Part shown: piece by piece, positions 46,361 through 55,928 of the stretch
Numbering within the stretch: position 1 is the stretch's first letter
Layout of the letters: every line of letters starts with the position of its first letter
Assembly: GCF_023554995.1 (NCBI RefSeq)
Contig: NZ_JAMJPK010000007.1
Coordinates: 124,001-188,000 of the forward strand
Direction: 5' to 3'
Origin: Halomonas gemina
Lineage (GTDB): Bacteria; Pseudomonadota; Gammaproteobacteria; Pseudomonadales; Halomonadaceae
DNA length: 64,000 nt
Program-made: the position numbers and the translations under genes
Notes under the pieces: model-generated
Told to the model about the DNA's origin: nothing
Databases searched by the model: none
The model's input: only the letters and a program-made list of their open reading frames with translations

Positions 46361-48307
46361 TCAACTGGCGATGATCTGGCGGTAGATGCCGGGCAGCGCC
46401 AGCGACAGGTGCTCGGGGCGCTGGACGATGGCGTAGCCGCCACGGCCGAACAGGTGGGGGATATACTGCCCCGCCTCGCGATCGATGGTCACCCCGAACA
46501 CCCGCACCTCCTGGCGCCGCGCCTCGAGCACCGCCTTGCGGGTGTCCTCGATGCCGTAGCGCCCCTCGTAGTAGTCGTTGTCGTTGGGCTTGCCGTCGGT
46601 GAGCAGCAGCAGCAGCCGGTGGCGGTTGGGACGCTCGCTCAGCTGCTTGGTGAGGTGGCGAATGGCCGGGCCCATGCGGGTATAGCTGCCCGGCCTGAGC
46701 GCCGCGATGCGCCGCGAGACTCGGTCGCCCATGGGTTCGTCGAACGTCTTGAGGGTATTGACCCACACCTTGTGGCGGCGCTGGGAGGTGAAGCTGTGGA
46801 TCGAATAGTCGTCGCCGCAGCCGGCCAGGCCATGGCCCAGCACCAGCAGCGCCTCCTTGGCCACGTCCAGCACGCGACGATCCTGCAGCCACGCCTCGGT
46901 GGAGAGCGAGACATCCACCAGGATCGATACTGCCAGGTCGCGGGCCTGGGTGCGGCTGGCCATGTAGAGCCGGTCGCTGGCCTCGCCGGTGGCGGCAAGG
47001 TCGCAGCGCGAGCGGATCACCGCATCCATGTCGAGCTCGCTGCCATCCAGCTGGCCACGCAGGATCTCGCGCCGCGGGCGCAGCGCCTCGAACTCGCGGC
47101 GCACCCGGCGGACGCGCCGGCGGGTCGCCTCGTCGGGCGCCCAGTCCTCGCCCTCCTCGCTCTGCACATCGCTCACCACCAGGCAGTGGTCGGGCAGGTA
47201 GGCCTGCTTGCGGTGGTTCCACTCGGGGTAGGGATGGCGCCCCTTGAGACGACCGCCGCCGGCCTCGTCGGGCGCCAGGTCGAGGTCCAGCTTAAGCCTG
47301 GAGGCGGCCTTCTTGCGGTTGGAGCTGAGCACGATCTCGTCCATCTGGTCGGCCGCCTGACGCGCATCCTCCTCCTCGTCGTCGTCCACATGGCGGTTGA
47401 GGTTCACCATCTCCGCCCAGGAGAGCATCTTCTCCATGTTGTTGAGCATCAACGGGTCGTCGCGGTCGGCCTGGTCCTGCTCGCGACGGTCGGCCTGGCG
47501 CTTGCCATGGTCATCATCGGGCGAGGCGCCGGCGCTGACCAGCTCCTCGTCGTCGTCCACGCTCTCCTCGCGGGCGCCATCGCGGGTGCCCAGGATGACC
47601 GCCTGTCCCCACAGCGGCACCGGCAGCGGTGGGCGATAGCCCCGCGGGGCACGAAACTCCTCCAGCGGGAAGTCGGACTCGCGAATGGCGCGCTGCATGG
47701 CCGCGGCCCAGGCCTCCTCGGGATCGGGGGCACCCAGCTCGGCGCATAGCGCCGCCTCCAGGGCCGTTTCCATGGGCGGCAGTCGCTTGCGCCCCGGGCG
47801 AATGACGAGCAGCTCGCCGCATAGCCGCACGTAGCGCTCGGTCAGCCCCGGAAAGCGTGCCAGGGCGGCGCGGGCGGTGCGCCGCGCCTCGCGCAGCCGC
47901 GCCAGGTCGGCCTGCAGCGGGTCGGCGGGCAGGGTCAGCGACCGCGCCTCGGCCAGGTAGGCGGTCAGCCACAGGTAGAGGTCGCGGTTGAGGGAGGCCT
48001 CGGGGAACAGCGCCAGGCGCGGCGGCAGCAGCAGGTTCTCCTCGTCGCGACGGGCCTGGTCGAGGGCCTCCTCGTCGAGGCCCAGGCGCTGGCGCAGGCT
48101 CAGCCGGTGGGCCGAGGCGCGCCGGGCGATGGCGGCCACCTCGATGCCCGGCTCGCCACCGCCGGCGCGGAAGAAGACGCCGAGCATGGGCCGCAGGCTC
48201 TCGAGGCTGACCGCCGCCTCGGGGTGGTCGGGATAGCTCGCCGCCCCGGAGGCCCAGCGGTGCCAGTAGCGGCCGAAGGTCTCCTCTACCTCAAGAAAGT
48301 CCAGCAT
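46361..48307 (-). CDS. norD: nitric oxide reductase activation protein NorD
   Basis: VWA-domain protein of 648 aa that, together with NorQ, activates NorCB, probably by placing the non-heme iron. A long helical N-terminal part and a strongly acidic middle (about residues 235-320) precede the VWA domain. The MIDAS is visible as DVSLSTE (near 465) and LLTDGKPND (near 565). It lies 9 bases after norQ. Confidence 0.94.
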   Translation of the reverse strand: MLDFLEVEETFGRYWHRWASGAASYPDHPEAAVSLESLRPMLGVFFRAGGGEPGIEVAAIARRASAHRLSLRQRLGLDEEALDQARRDEENLLLPPRLALFPEASLNRDLYLWLTAYLAEARSLTLPADPLQADLARLREARRTARAALARFPGLTERYVRLCGELLVIRPGRKRLPPMETALEAALCAELGAPDPEEAWAAAMQRAIRESDFPLEEFRAPRGYRPPLPVPLWGQAVILGTRDGAREESVDDDEELVSAGASPDDDHGKRQADRREQDQADRDDPLMLNNMEKMLSWAEMVNLNRHVDDDEEEDARQAADQMDEIVLSSNRKKAASRLKLDLDLAPDEAGGGRLKGRHPYPEWNHRKQAYLPDHCLVVSDVQSEEGEDWAPDEATRRRVRRVRREFEALRPRREILRGQLDGSELDMDAVIRSRCDLAATGEASDRLYMASRTQARDLAVSILVDVSLSTEAWLQDRRVLDVAKEALLVLGHGLAGCGDDYSIHSFTSQRRHKVWVNTLKTFDEPMGDRVSRRIAALRPGSYTRMGPAIRHLTKQLSERPNRHRLLLLLTDGKPNDNDYYEGRYGIEDTRKAVLEARRQEVRVFGVTIDREAGQYIPHLFGRGGYAIVQRPEHLSLALPGIYRQIIAS

Positions 48308-48316
48308 GATCAGCCC

Positions 48317-49129
48317 TCAACCGAAAGTGGCCTGGATGGCTTCCATGAGGCCCTCCTGGACGTCGGCATCGTCGGATAGCGGCTCCACCAAGGTGGCGCG
48401 CGCCGCCTCGCGAATCGGCATGCCGGCCTGGATCAGGGTGGCGCAGTAGACCAGCAATCGGGTGGAGACGCCTTCCTCGAGGTCCTGGCCCTTCATGGCA
48501 CGCAAGCTGGCCGCCAGGTTGACGAGCGCGCTGCAGCGCTCGGGCTCGAGGCCGCTCTCGCGGGCCACGATATCGCGCTCTACCTTCGGCGGCGGGAAAT
48601 CGAAGGACATCGCCACGAAGCGCTGGCGGGTGCTCGGCTTCAGGGACTTGAGGATGTGCTGGTAGCCGGGGTTGTAGGAGACCACCAGCATGAAGTCGTC
48701 CGGCGCCTCGAGCAGCTCACCGGTGCGCTCCAGCGGCAGCAGGCGGCGGTCGTCGGTGAGCGGGTGCAGCACCACGGTGACGTCCTTGCGCGCCTCGACC
48801 ACCTCGTCGAGGTAGCAGATGCCGCCCTCGCGCACGGCACGGGTCAGCGGACCGTCGACCCAGCGGGTCTCGCCGCCCTGCAACAGGTAGCGACCGGTGA
48901 GGTCGGCGGCGGTGAGGTCGTCGTGGCAGGAAACGGTAAACAGTGGCTTGCCGAGCCGGGCCGCCATATGGCTGACGAAGCGGGTCTTGCCACAGCCGGT
49001 GGGCCCCTTGAGCAGCAGCGGCAGACGCTGCTCGAAGGCATGTTCGAACATGGCGCACTCGTTGCCCACGCTCTCGTAGTAGGGAATCTCCTGGTCAGCG
49101 GGCTGTGCCGCCGCGGTGGAGAGGGACAT
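48317..49129 (-). CDS. norQ: NorQ-type MoxR AAA+ ATPase
   Basis: ATPase of 270 aa with Walker A (GPTGCGKT, residues 42-49), Walker B (ICYLDEVVEARKD) and sensor segment VVSYNPGY. These MoxR proteins pair with VWA proteins such as NorD as a metal-insertion chaperone. Sits between norB (56 bases) and norD (9 bases). Confidence 0.95.
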   Translation of the reverse strand: MSLSTAAAQPADQEIPYYESVGNECAMFEHAFEQRLPLLLKGPTGCGKTRFVSHMAARLGKPLFTVSCHDDLTAADLTGRYLLQGGETRWVDGPLTRAVREGGICYLDEVVEARKDVTVVLHPLTDDRRLLPLERTGELLEAPDDFMLVVSYNPGYQHILKSLKPSTRQRFVAMSFDFPPPKVERDIVARESGLEPERCSALVNLAASLRAMKGQDLEEGVSTRLLVYCATLIQAGMPIREAARATLVEPLSDDADVQEGLMEAIQATFG

Positions 49130-49157
49130 GGTGAGTCTCCCGTCAGGGTCAATCGAA

Positions 49158-49179
49158 GAGGGCCCCGTGCGGGGCCCTC
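49158..49179 (-). terminator. intercistronic hairpin between norB and norQ
   Basis: GAGGGCCCC and GGGGCCCTC form a 9-bp stem with a GTGC loop. It lies six bases after the norB stop with no U-tract on the minus strand, so it more likely lowers read-through or protects the norCB mRNA end than stops all transcription. Confidence 0.55.
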
Positions 49180-49184
49180 GGGGG

Positions 49185-50540
49185 TCAGGCGCGCTCGGGG
49201 CCTGCGGTCAACTGGGTGCCGCCTGCGGGGACCTGCTCGCGGGCCGGGCCGAAGAAGGCGTAGAGCAGCAGGCAGCTACCGATGGCCACGGCGATACCGG
49301 CGCCCAGGCGCATGCCGTAGAACAGCAACAGCTGATCCTGCACCTCCATGTAGTTCATGCCCAGCACGCGCTGCAGGTGGGTCTGGACGACGCCGGCGAA
49401 GGTCAACGTGAAGGTCATGAAGCACATGGCCCCGGTCACGATCCAGAAGCCCCACATGTTCATCACCTGGTTGTAGGGCTGGATGCGACGCAGATGCGGC
49501 ATGGCGAAGGTGATGATGCCGAGCATCAACATCACATAGGCCCCGTAGAAGGCCAGGTGGCCATGGGCGGCGGTGACCTGGGTGCCGTGGCTGTAGTAGT
49601 TGACCCAGTGCAGGGTGTGCATGAAGCCCCACACGCCGGCGCCGAAGAAGGCCACGGTCGGGCAACCCAAGGCCCACAGCATGGCGGCCTTGTTGGGGTG
49701 GTTGCGGCTGCCCTTCCAGAACATGGTGAAGGCGAACACCACCATGGCGAAGAAGGGAATCACCTCCAGGGTGGAGAAGATGCTGCCGATGGGCTGCCAG
49801 TAGCTCGGCGCACCGATCCAGTAGTAGTGGTGGCCGGTACCCAGCAGGCCCGAGAACAACGATAGGCCGACGATGATATAGAGCCACTTCTCGATCACCT
49901 CACGGTCGACACCCGTCATCTTGATCAGCAGGTAGCCCAGCAGCGCCGCCATGATCAGCTCCCATACGCCCTCGACCCAGAGGTGCACCACCCACCACCA
50001 GTAGAGCTTGTCCACGGCGAGGTTGGTGGGGTTGTAGAAGGCGAACAGCCAGAACACCGCGGCCAGCCAGAGGCCCAGCATCAGCACCAGGTTGATGGCG
50101 GTCCGGCGGCCCTTGAGCAGGGTCATGCTGGTGTTGAACAGGAACATCAGGAAGGAGATGGTGATCAGCACCTTGACCCAGAACGGCTGCTCCAGGAACT
50201 CACGCCCCTCGTGGATCCCGAACTGGTAGCCGACCAGCGCCGCGGCGCCGGCGAAGGCGAAGATCGCCAGCTGGATATAGGCGATGGTGGGGCTGTGTGT
50301 CTCACGTTCGGCCTCTTCCGGCATCAGGTAGTAGGTGGCGCCCATGAAGCCGATCAGCAGCCACACGATCAGCAGGTTGGTGTGGCTGACGCGCATGATG
50401 TTGAAAGGCATGATCTCGGCCATGAAGTTCGGCCAGACATAGACAGAGGCGGCCAGCAGCCCGAAGACGATCTGCAGCGCGAAGAGCGCCATGGCCACCA
50501 TGAAGAATGGCAAGGCCACCTTCTGGGTTTCGTATTTCAT
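49185..50540 (-). CDS. norB: nitric oxide reductase subunit B (cNor)
   Basis: Catalytic subunit that reduces two NO to N2O, 451 aa with 12 helices. It belongs to the heme-copper oxidase family; the His ligands to heme b, heme b3 and FeB lie in SHTNLLIVWLL, HLWVEGVWE, GTGHHYYWIG and HGHLAFYGAY. No extra N-terminal quinol-oxidising domain is present, so it is the cytochrome c-type enzyme partnering NorC. Confidence 0.97.
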   Translation of the reverse strand: MKYETQKVALPFFMVAMALFALQIVFGLLAASVYVWPNFMAEIMPFNIMRVSHTNLLIVWLLIGFMGATYYLMPEEAERETHSPTIAYIQLAIFAFAGAAALVGYQFGIHEGREFLEQPFWVKVLITISFLMFLFNTSMTLLKGRRTAINLVLMLGLWLAAVFWLFAFYNPTNLAVDKLYWWWVVHLWVEGVWELIMAALLGYLLIKMTGVDREVIEKWLYIIVGLSLFSGLLGTGHHYYWIGAPSYWQPIGSIFSTLEVIPFFAMVVFAFTMFWKGSRNHPNKAAMLWALGCPTVAFFGAGVWGFMHTLHWVNYYSHGTQVTAAHGHLAFYGAYVMLMLGIITFAMPHLRRIQPYNQVMNMWGFWIVTGAMCFMTFTLTFAGVVQTHLQRVLGMNYMEVQDQLLLFYGMRLGAGIAVAIGSCLLLYAFFGPAREQVPAGGTQLTAGPERA

Positions 50541-50594
50541 CGGTGTCGTTCTCCTTGATTGATCCGCGATCCGGCGATCCGGCGGTCCGGCGGG

Positions 50595-51047
50595 TCAGCC
50601 GGCGGGGTGCGGCGGCCAGTCCTGGTCGTCGATACCGTCGGTCCACTCCAGGAAGTCGATCAGCGCCTGCATTTCCTCCTCGCTGAAGTCGTAGGCCGGC
50701 ATCTGGCGGCGTCCCTCGCCCCCCAGCGGCTGGGCGCGGATCCAGGCAGCGAGACCCGCCCGGGCCGCTTCCGGATTCTGGTGTCCTCCGTAGCGCTCCC
50801 AGACATTGCCCAGCTCCGGCGCGAAGTAGGCGCCCTCGCCCATGATGCTGTGGCAGTTGATGCACATGTTCTTTTCCCACACTTCCTTGCCGTGCTTGAC
50901 GGACTCGGTGAGCCCCTCGCTGTCGGTGGACGTGTTGACCATGTACCAGTGGCTGTGAGCCGTCAGCGCGGCAAACAGCAGAAAGAAGAACAGCGACCCG
51001 CCGTAGAAGATGTTGCGGGCCGCCGACTTGGTGAGACCGTCGGCCAT
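50595..51047 (-). CDS. norC: nitric oxide reductase subunit C, cytochrome c
   Basis: Membrane-anchored monoheme cytochrome c of 150 aa, electron donor to NorB. One N-terminal helix (about residues 15-32) and a c-type heme motif C62-I-N-C65-H66 with axial Met in RRQMPAYDFS. First gene of norCBQD, with a DNR-like site and an NsrR-like site upstream. Confidence 0.96.
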   Translation of the reverse strand: MADGLTKSAARNIFYGGSLFFFLLFAALTAHSHWYMVNTSTDSEGLTESVKHGKEVWEKNMCINCHSIMGEGAYFAPELGNVWERYGGHQNPEAARAGLAAWIRAQPLGGEGRRQMPAYDFSEEEMQALIDFLEWTDGIDDQDWPPHPAG

Positions 51048-51115
51048 GGACCATACCCCCTTGCTCGTGTGGCAGTGCCGCCGCCCCTCACGGCATGCAG
51101 CCCTGCGTCCCTTTT

Positions 51116-51138
51116 AAGATGTATCGAAGATACATGTT
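51116..51138. promoter_or_regulatory. NsrR-like box upstream of norC
   Basis: A 23-bp inverted repeat (AAGATGTAT...ATACATGTT) matches about 19 of 23 positions of the NsrR operator AAGATGYAT-TTNAA-ATRCATCTT. It is 69 bases from the norC start. NsrR represses in the absence of NO. Confidence 0.7.
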
Positions 51139-51168
51139 AAGCGTAGCAGCAGAGCATGGGGTGAGGCT

Positions 51169-51182
51169 TTGACGCCGGTCAA
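51169..51182. promoter_or_regulatory. DNR/NNR box upstream of norC
   Basis: TTGAC-GCCG-GTCAA is a perfect palindrome of the DNR/NNR class. It is centred about 48 bases upstream of the NsrR-like box. If the start site is about 41 bases away, as for class II Crp/Fnr promoters, it falls inside the NsrR-like box. Confidence 0.8.
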
Positions 51183-51235
51183 TTTCCGGGAAAGGAAGGC
51201 GGGCGACGGCCGGCTGGCTGTCGCCCGGCAGGGGC

Positions 51236-52000
51236 TCAGTGGCCGAGGATCTGGCTGAGGAACAGCTGGGTGCGCTCGGACTTGGGGTGGTTGAAGAAGG
51301 TCTCGGGGGGCGCCTGCTCGATGATCTGCCCCTGATCCATGAAGATGACCCGGTCGGCCACGGTCTTGGCGAACCCCATCTCGTGGGTCACGCAGAGCAT
51401 GGTCATGCCCTCGCGGGCCAGCTCGACCATGACGTCGAGCACCTCCTTGATCATCTCCGGGTCCAGCGCCGAGGTCGGCTCGTCGAAGAGCATCACCTCC
51501 GGCTGCATGCACAGTGCCCGGGCAATGGCCACCCGCTGCTGCTGGCCGCCGGAGAGCTGACCCGGGTACTTGAGGGCCTGGTCAGCGATCTGCACCCGCT
51601 CGAGGATCTCCATCGCCGTGCGCTCGGCCTCGGCGCGTGGCTTCTTCTGCACCCAGGTCTGGGAGATGCAGCAGTTGTCCAGCACGCTCAGGTGGGGAAA
51701 GAGGTTGAAGTGCTGGAACACCATGCCGACGTTGCGGCGGATCTGCTCGATGCGCTTCACATCCCGGGTCATGGTCAGGCCATTGACCACGATCCGCCCC
51801 TCCTGATGTTCCTCGAGGTGGTTGATGCAGCGGATCAGCGTCGACTTTCCCGAGCCCGAGGGGCCACAGATGACGATGCGCTCGCCCTGGGCGACCGTCA
51901 GGTCGATGTCGCGCAGCACGTGGAAGTCGCCATACCACTTGTTGAGCCCGGTGATCTCGATCATGGGCGAGTCGGCCCGGGCGGCAGTTGCCTGGTTCAT
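51236..52000 (-). CDS. aapP: amino-acid ABC transporter ATP-binding protein (AapP-like)
   Basis: ATPase of a polar amino-acid importer, 254 aa. Walker [10 protein letters not shown], signature LSGGQQQR, Walker [15 protein letters not shown] and switch His VTHEMGF are present. ATG at 52000 follows GGACCCTCTC-type purine-rich sequence on the minus strand; the longer upstream frame is not conserved-looking. Last gene of aapJQMP. Confidence 0.94.
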   Translation of the reverse strand: MNQATAARADSPMIEITGLNKWYGDFHVLRDIDLTVAQGERIVICGPSGSGKSTLIRCINHLEEHQEGRIVVNGLTMTRDVKRIEQIRRNVGMVFQHFNLFPHLSVLDNCCISQTWVQKKPRAEAERTAMEILERVQIADQALKYPGQLSGGQQQRVAIARALCMQPEVMLFDEPTSALDPEMIKEVLDVMVELAREGMTMLCVTHEMGFAKTVADRVIFMDQGQIIEQAPPETFFNHPKSERTQLFLSQILGH

Positions 52001-52022
52001 GAGAGGGTCCCGTTCGTTGTTG

Positions 52023-53132
52023 TCAGTTCCGGTGGCCGGTATGCAGGCGCCGTTCGATATACTGGCTGTAGCGCGACATGCTGAAGCAGAACACCCAGAA
52101 CACCAGGGCGGCGAAGACATAGCCCTCGGTGGCGAACCCCAGCCAGTTGCTGTCGGTCAGGCCCGCACGGATGATCGCCAGCAGGTCGAAGAGCCCGATG
52201 ATCAGCACCAGCGAGGTATCCTTGAACAGTGCGATGAAGGTATTGACGATCCCGGGAATGACCAGCTTGAGCGCCTGGGGCAAGACGATCAGCGCCATGC
52301 GATGCCAGTAGCCCATGCCCAGCGCCTTGGCGGCTTCCTCCTGCCCCCGGGGTATCGCCTGCAGCCCGCCGCGCACCACCTCGGCCATGTAGGCACTCCA
52401 GAAGAGCATGATGCCGACCAGGGCGCGCAGCAGCTTGTCGAACTCCACCTGGGTCGGCACGAACAACGGCAGCATCACCGAGGCCATGAAGAGCACGGTG
52501 ATCAGCGGCACACCGCGCCAGAACTCGATGAATACCACGCTGAAGCCACGCACCAGCGGCATCTGCGAGCGCCGCCCCAGCGCCAGCACCACGCCGATGG
52601 GCAGCGAGCCGACGATCCCCACGATGGCAATGGTCAGGGTCAGCATCACGCCGCCCCAGTTGCGGGTCGGCACGTGTTCGAGGCCGAAGCTGCCGCCCAC
52701 CAGCAGGAAGAAGGCCACCACCGGAAAGCCCACCAGGGCGAAAAACCCCACCCAGCGCTTGGCGGGCAGGCGCGGGATCGCCAGCCAGGCAATCAGCACC
52801 GCCAGAAGGACGAAGACCAGGTCCACCCGCCAGCGCTCGGCCGGGGGATAGAAGCCATAGACGATCGACTCGAAGCGGGCGCTGATGAACACCCAGCAGG
52901 CCCCCTCGCCGCTGCACGCCTCCCGGGAGTCGCCGAGCCAGTCGGCCTGGAATACCGCCCACTGCAGCGCCGGCCACAGCAGCCAGGCCAGCAGCGTCAG
53001 CGTCACCACGGTCACCGCGCCGTTGAGCGGCGTATTGAAGAGGTTGGCATGCAGCCAGCCGAGCAGGCCACGGCGCAGGTCGGGGGGCCGGCGCTCGGCG
53101 ACCATCTCGGTCACGTTCGTGGTCGTTTCCAT
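52023..53132 (-). CDS. aapM: amino-acid ABC transporter permease (AapM-like)
   Basis: Permease of 369 aa. Helix 1 near residues 40-58, then a long periplasmic part and the HisM-type permease domain with the EAA loop [25 protein letters not shown]. Length and layout match AapM rather than the shorter HisM/GlnP proteins. It starts 1 base after the aapQ stop. Confidence 0.92.
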   Translation of the reverse strand: METTTNVTEMVAERRPPDLRRGLLGWLHANLFNTPLNGAVTVVTLTLLAWLLWPALQWAVFQADWLGDSREACSGEGACWVFISARFESIVYGFYPPAERWRVDLVFVLLAVLIAWLAIPRLPAKRWVGFFALVGFPVVAFFLLVGGSFGLEHVPTRNWGGVMLTLTIAIVGIVGSLPIGVVLALGRRSQMPLVRGFSVVFIEFWRGVPLITVLFMASVMLPLFVPTQVEFDKLLRALVGIMLFWSAYMAEVVRGGLQAIPRGQEEAAKALGMGYWHRMALIVLPQALKLVIPGIVNTFIALFKDTSLVLIIGLFDLLAIIRAGLTDSNWLGFATEGYVFAALVFWVFCFSMSRYSQYIERRLHTGHRN

Positions 53133-53133
53133 G

Positions 53134-54312
53134 TCACCGCTCCTTGAGCAGGGTGCGCGCGTTGTAGAGGTTCATCAGCGCGGACACCACCAGGTTAATC
53201 AGCAGGTAAACGGCCATGGTCATGGCGACGATCTCGATGGCCTGCCCGGTCTGGTTGAGCGCCGTGCCGGAGAACACCGCCACCAGGTCCGGGTAGCCGA
53301 TCGCCGTGGCCAGCGAGGAGTTCTTGATCAGGTTGAGGTGCTGGCTGGTCAGCTGCGGCACGATCACCCGCATCGCCTGGGGAATCACCACCTTGCGCAG
53401 AATGATGCCAGCCGGCAGGCTCAGCGCCTTGGCCGCCTCCACCTGCCCCTGGGGCACCGACTGGATGCCCGAGCGCACGATCTCGGCAATGAAGGAGGCG
53501 GTGTAGATCGAGAGCGCCAGCCACAGGGCCATCAGCTCGGGAAGCACCGTCACGCCGCCCTGGAAGTTGAAGCCCTTGAGCTCGGGAATGGACCACTCCA
53601 GCGGCATGCCGGTGACCAGGAAGGTAGCAAGCGGCAGGCCGATCAGCAGCAGGGCGCCCAGCTTGAACACCGGCAACGCCTTGCCGGTCTGCGCCTGGCG
53701 GCGCCTTGCGAAGCGCACCAGGAGACCGGTGGCGATCACCGCCACCAGCAGCGCCCAAGGGGTAGCGGCGAAGCCGGCCAGCGGCTGAGGGTCGGGCAGC
53801 ACCACGCCGCGCACGTTGAGAAAAGCCACCTCGAGCAGCGAATGGCTATTGCGCGGACTGGGCAGGGCCTGCAGCACGGCGAAGTACCAGAACAGGATCT
53901 GAACCAGCAGCGGGATGTTACGGAAGATCTCCACGTAGGCGGTGGCCAGTCGGGCCAGCAGCCAGTTGGGCGACAGCCGGGCGATGCCCACGGCGAAGCC
54001 GATCAGGGTCGCCGCCACGATGCCCATGGCCGAGACCAGCAGGGTATTGAGCAGCCCCACCACGAAGGTGCGGGCATAGGTGCTGTCGCCGGAGTATTCG
54101 ATCAGGGTCTGGGGGATGGAGAAGCCGGCCCGGTCCTGGAGGAAGCCGAAGCCGGTGGTGATCCCCCGGGCCTCGAGGTTGGCCAGGGTATTCGACACCA
54201 CCATGGCAATGAACGCCCCCAGCGCCAGCAGCAGGATGCCCTGCACCAGCAGGGCGCGAAAGCTGGGGTCACGCCATAGCGGCCCCCGCTCCCGTGAGGA
54301 AGAACGCAGCAT
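53134..54312 (-). CDS. aapQ: amino-acid ABC transporter permease (AapQ-like)
   Basis: Permease of 392 aa, one of the pair typical of Aap/BztB systems. The EAA loop is EAAKALSLPAGIILRKVVIPQAM near residue 300. The ATG at 54312 is preceded by GAGGCTCGAT. An 81-base gap with a strong hairpin separates it from aapJ. Confidence 0.92.
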   Translation of the reverse strand: MLRSSSRERGPLWRDPSFRALLVQGILLLALGAFIAMVVSNTLANLEARGITTGFGFLQDRAGFSIPQTLIEYSGDSTYARTFVVGLLNTLLVSAMGIVAATLIGFAVGIARLSPNWLLARLATAYVEIFRNIPLLVQILFWYFAVLQALPSPRNSHSLLEVAFLNVRGVVLPDPQPLAGFAATPWALLVAVIATGLLVRFARRRQAQTGKALPVFKLGALLLIGLPLATFLVTGMPLEWSIPELKGFNFQGGVTVLPELMALWLALSIYTASFIAEIVRSGIQSVPQGQVEAAKALSLPAGIILRKVVIPQAMRVIVPQLTSQHLNLIKNSSLATAIGYPDLVAVFSGTALNQTGQAIEIVAMTMAVYLLINLVVSALMNLYNARTLLKER

Positions 54313-54340
54313 ATCGAGCCTCGCAGACGTACCCGAAACG

Positions 54341-54368
54341 GCACCACGCATGTCGCCATGCGTGGTGC
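54341..54368 (-). terminator. 12-bp stem-loop between aapJ and aapQ
   Basis: GCACCACGCATG and CATGCGTGGTGC form a perfect 12-bp stem with a TCGC loop. Such hairpins after binding-protein genes give more binding protein than permease by partial termination or mRNA protection. No U-tract follows on the minus strand. Confidence 0.6.
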
Positions 54369-54393
54369 CCGGTCATTGGACGTTCAGGGTGGG

Positions 54394-55422
54394 TCAGCGG
54401 ACCGGCGGTGCGTAGAGGATGCCGCCCTCGTTCCACAGCGCGTTAACGCCGCGGCTGATCTGCATGGGGGAGTCCTCGCCCACGGTGCTGGCGAACACCT
54501 CGCCGTAGTTGCCTACGTGCTTGATGATGTTGTAGGCCCAGTCCTTGCCGATGCCCATATCCTCACCGTAGTTACCCTCGACGCCCAGCAGGCGGGCCAC
54601 CTTGGGGTTGGGCGGGTCGGCCTTCATGTCGTCGACGTTGTCGCTGTTCACCTCGAGCTCCTCGGCATTGACCATGGCGAAGATCGACCACTTGACGATA
54701 TCGAACCACTGGTCGTCGCCCTGGCGCACCACGGGGCCGAGCGGCTCCTTGGAGATCAGCGTCTCGAGGATCTCGACGCTGTCCGGTTCCGGCAGTTGCA
54801 GGCGCAGGGCGCTGAGCTGAGAGGTATCGGAGGTCAAAATGTCACAGCGGCCACTGGCGAAGCCCTGGGCGGTCTGGTCGGGGGTGTCGAAGGTGACGGT
54901 CTGGATCTCGATATTGCGCGACGGGAAGTAGTCGGCCAGGTTGAGCTCGTGGGTGGTGCCGGACTGGATGCAGATCGAGGCACCGTCGAACTGCTCGGGC
55001 CCCTCGATACCCAGGTCCTTGGCCACCATGAAGCCCTGGCCATCGTAGAAGGTGGTGGCGGTGAAGTTCATGCCCAGCGAATTGTCGCGGGTCGCGGTCC
55101 AGGTGGTGTTGCGCGAGAGGACGTCGATCTCGCCGGACTGCAGGGCGGTGAAGCGCTCCTTGGCGGTCAGCGGCGTGAAGGAGACCGCCTCAGGATCATC
55201 GAAGATGGCGGCGGCGATGCCACGGCAGGTCTCCACGTCCAGTCCCTGCCAGGTGCCGTTCTCGTCGGGCGAGGAGAAGCCGGAGAGGCCCACGTTGACG
55301 CCACAGCGCAGCTCGCCGCGCTCCTTCACCTCGTCCAGGGTGGCCGCCGAGGCGGACGAGACCATGCCGACACAGAGGGCAGCAGCAGAAAGAGAGAGCA
55401 GTGTCTTGTTGTTGTACCGCAT
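54394..55422 (-). CDS. aapJ: amino-acid ABC transporter substrate-binding protein (AapJ-like)
   Basis: Periplasmic binding protein of 342 aa. It has a signal peptide (MRYNNKTLLSLSAAALCVGM, cleaved after SASA) and the two-lobe SBP_bac_3 fold, with CGVNVGLSGFSSPDENG near the start and LSRNTTWTATRDNSLGMNFT in the first lobe. AapJ proteins bind a broad range of polar L-amino acids including Arg, Glu and Asp. The 127-base upstream gap shows no clear operator. Confidence 0.93.
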   Translation of the reverse strand: MRYNNKTLLSLSAAALCVGMVSSASAATLDEVKERGELRCGVNVGLSGFSSPDENGTWQGLDVETCRGIAAAIFDDPEAVSFTPLTAKERFTALQSGEIDVLSRNTTWTATRDNSLGMNFTATTFYDGQGFMVAKDLGIEGPEQFDGASICIQSGTTHELNLADYFPSRNIEIQTVTFDTPDQTAQGFASGRCDILTSDTSQLSALRLQLPEPDSVEILETLISKEPLGPVVRQGDDQWFDIVKWSIFAMVNAEELEVNSDNVDDMKADPPNPKVARLLGVEGNYGEDMGIGKDWAYNIIKHVGNYGEVFASTVGEDSPMQISRGVNALWNEGGILYAPPVR

Positions 55423-55549
55423 GAAAGGACTCCAGGTTCTGTTATGTCGAGTATTGCTGATGCAGCAGCCTCGAAACTAGCAGACCCCGGAGTCTCGTCG
55501 CCAGCCGGCGATTAAACGCTTGTCCCAGTAGCCCTAGGGCCGCCGGGGG

Positions 55550-55867
55550 TCAGGATTCGGTGATGTCCTCGATCCAGGTCAGGGCCGCGACACCGCTGGG
55601 CAGGCCCAGTGTGGGGATGGCCAGCATGGCCACCTGCTTGAGGGACTCGGCGGATTCGCCCTCCTCCAGGCCGCGACGCACGTGGGAGTGCACGGCGCCC
55701 TCGGAGCGTGCGCCCACGGCCAGCGCCAGCTTGACCAGCCGGCGCGTGCGCGCGTCCAGCGGGCCGGACTCGGCACAGGCCCGGCCCAGCTCGGCGTAGG
55801 CCTCCCAGATCTCGGGGTAGTGCTCGGCCACCTGGCCGGCGCCGGCGGGAAGTTCCTGTTTCGACAT
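55550..55867 (-). CDS. carboxymuconolactone decarboxylase family protein
   Basis: A 105-aa helical protein of the CMD/AhpD superfamily. The core helices LDARTRRLVKLALAVGARSEGAVHSHVRRGLEEG are typical, but the CxxC pair of AhpD is absent (VHSH instead), so it is unlikely to be a thiol peroxidase partner. Function unknown. It follows the SirB2 gene by 61 bases and may be the last gene of the nnrS unit. Confidence 0.82.
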   Translation of the reverse strand: MSKQELPAGAGQVAEHYPEIWEAYAELGRACAESGPLDARTRRLVKLALAVGARSEGAVHSHVRRGLEEGESAESLKQVAMLAIPTLGLPSGVAALTWIEDITES

Positions 55868-55928
55868 GAGATCATCCTTCTGAAAAGAGTGGCCGGGACA
55901 GTATAGGCCAGCACGGCCGCCCCCTGCG

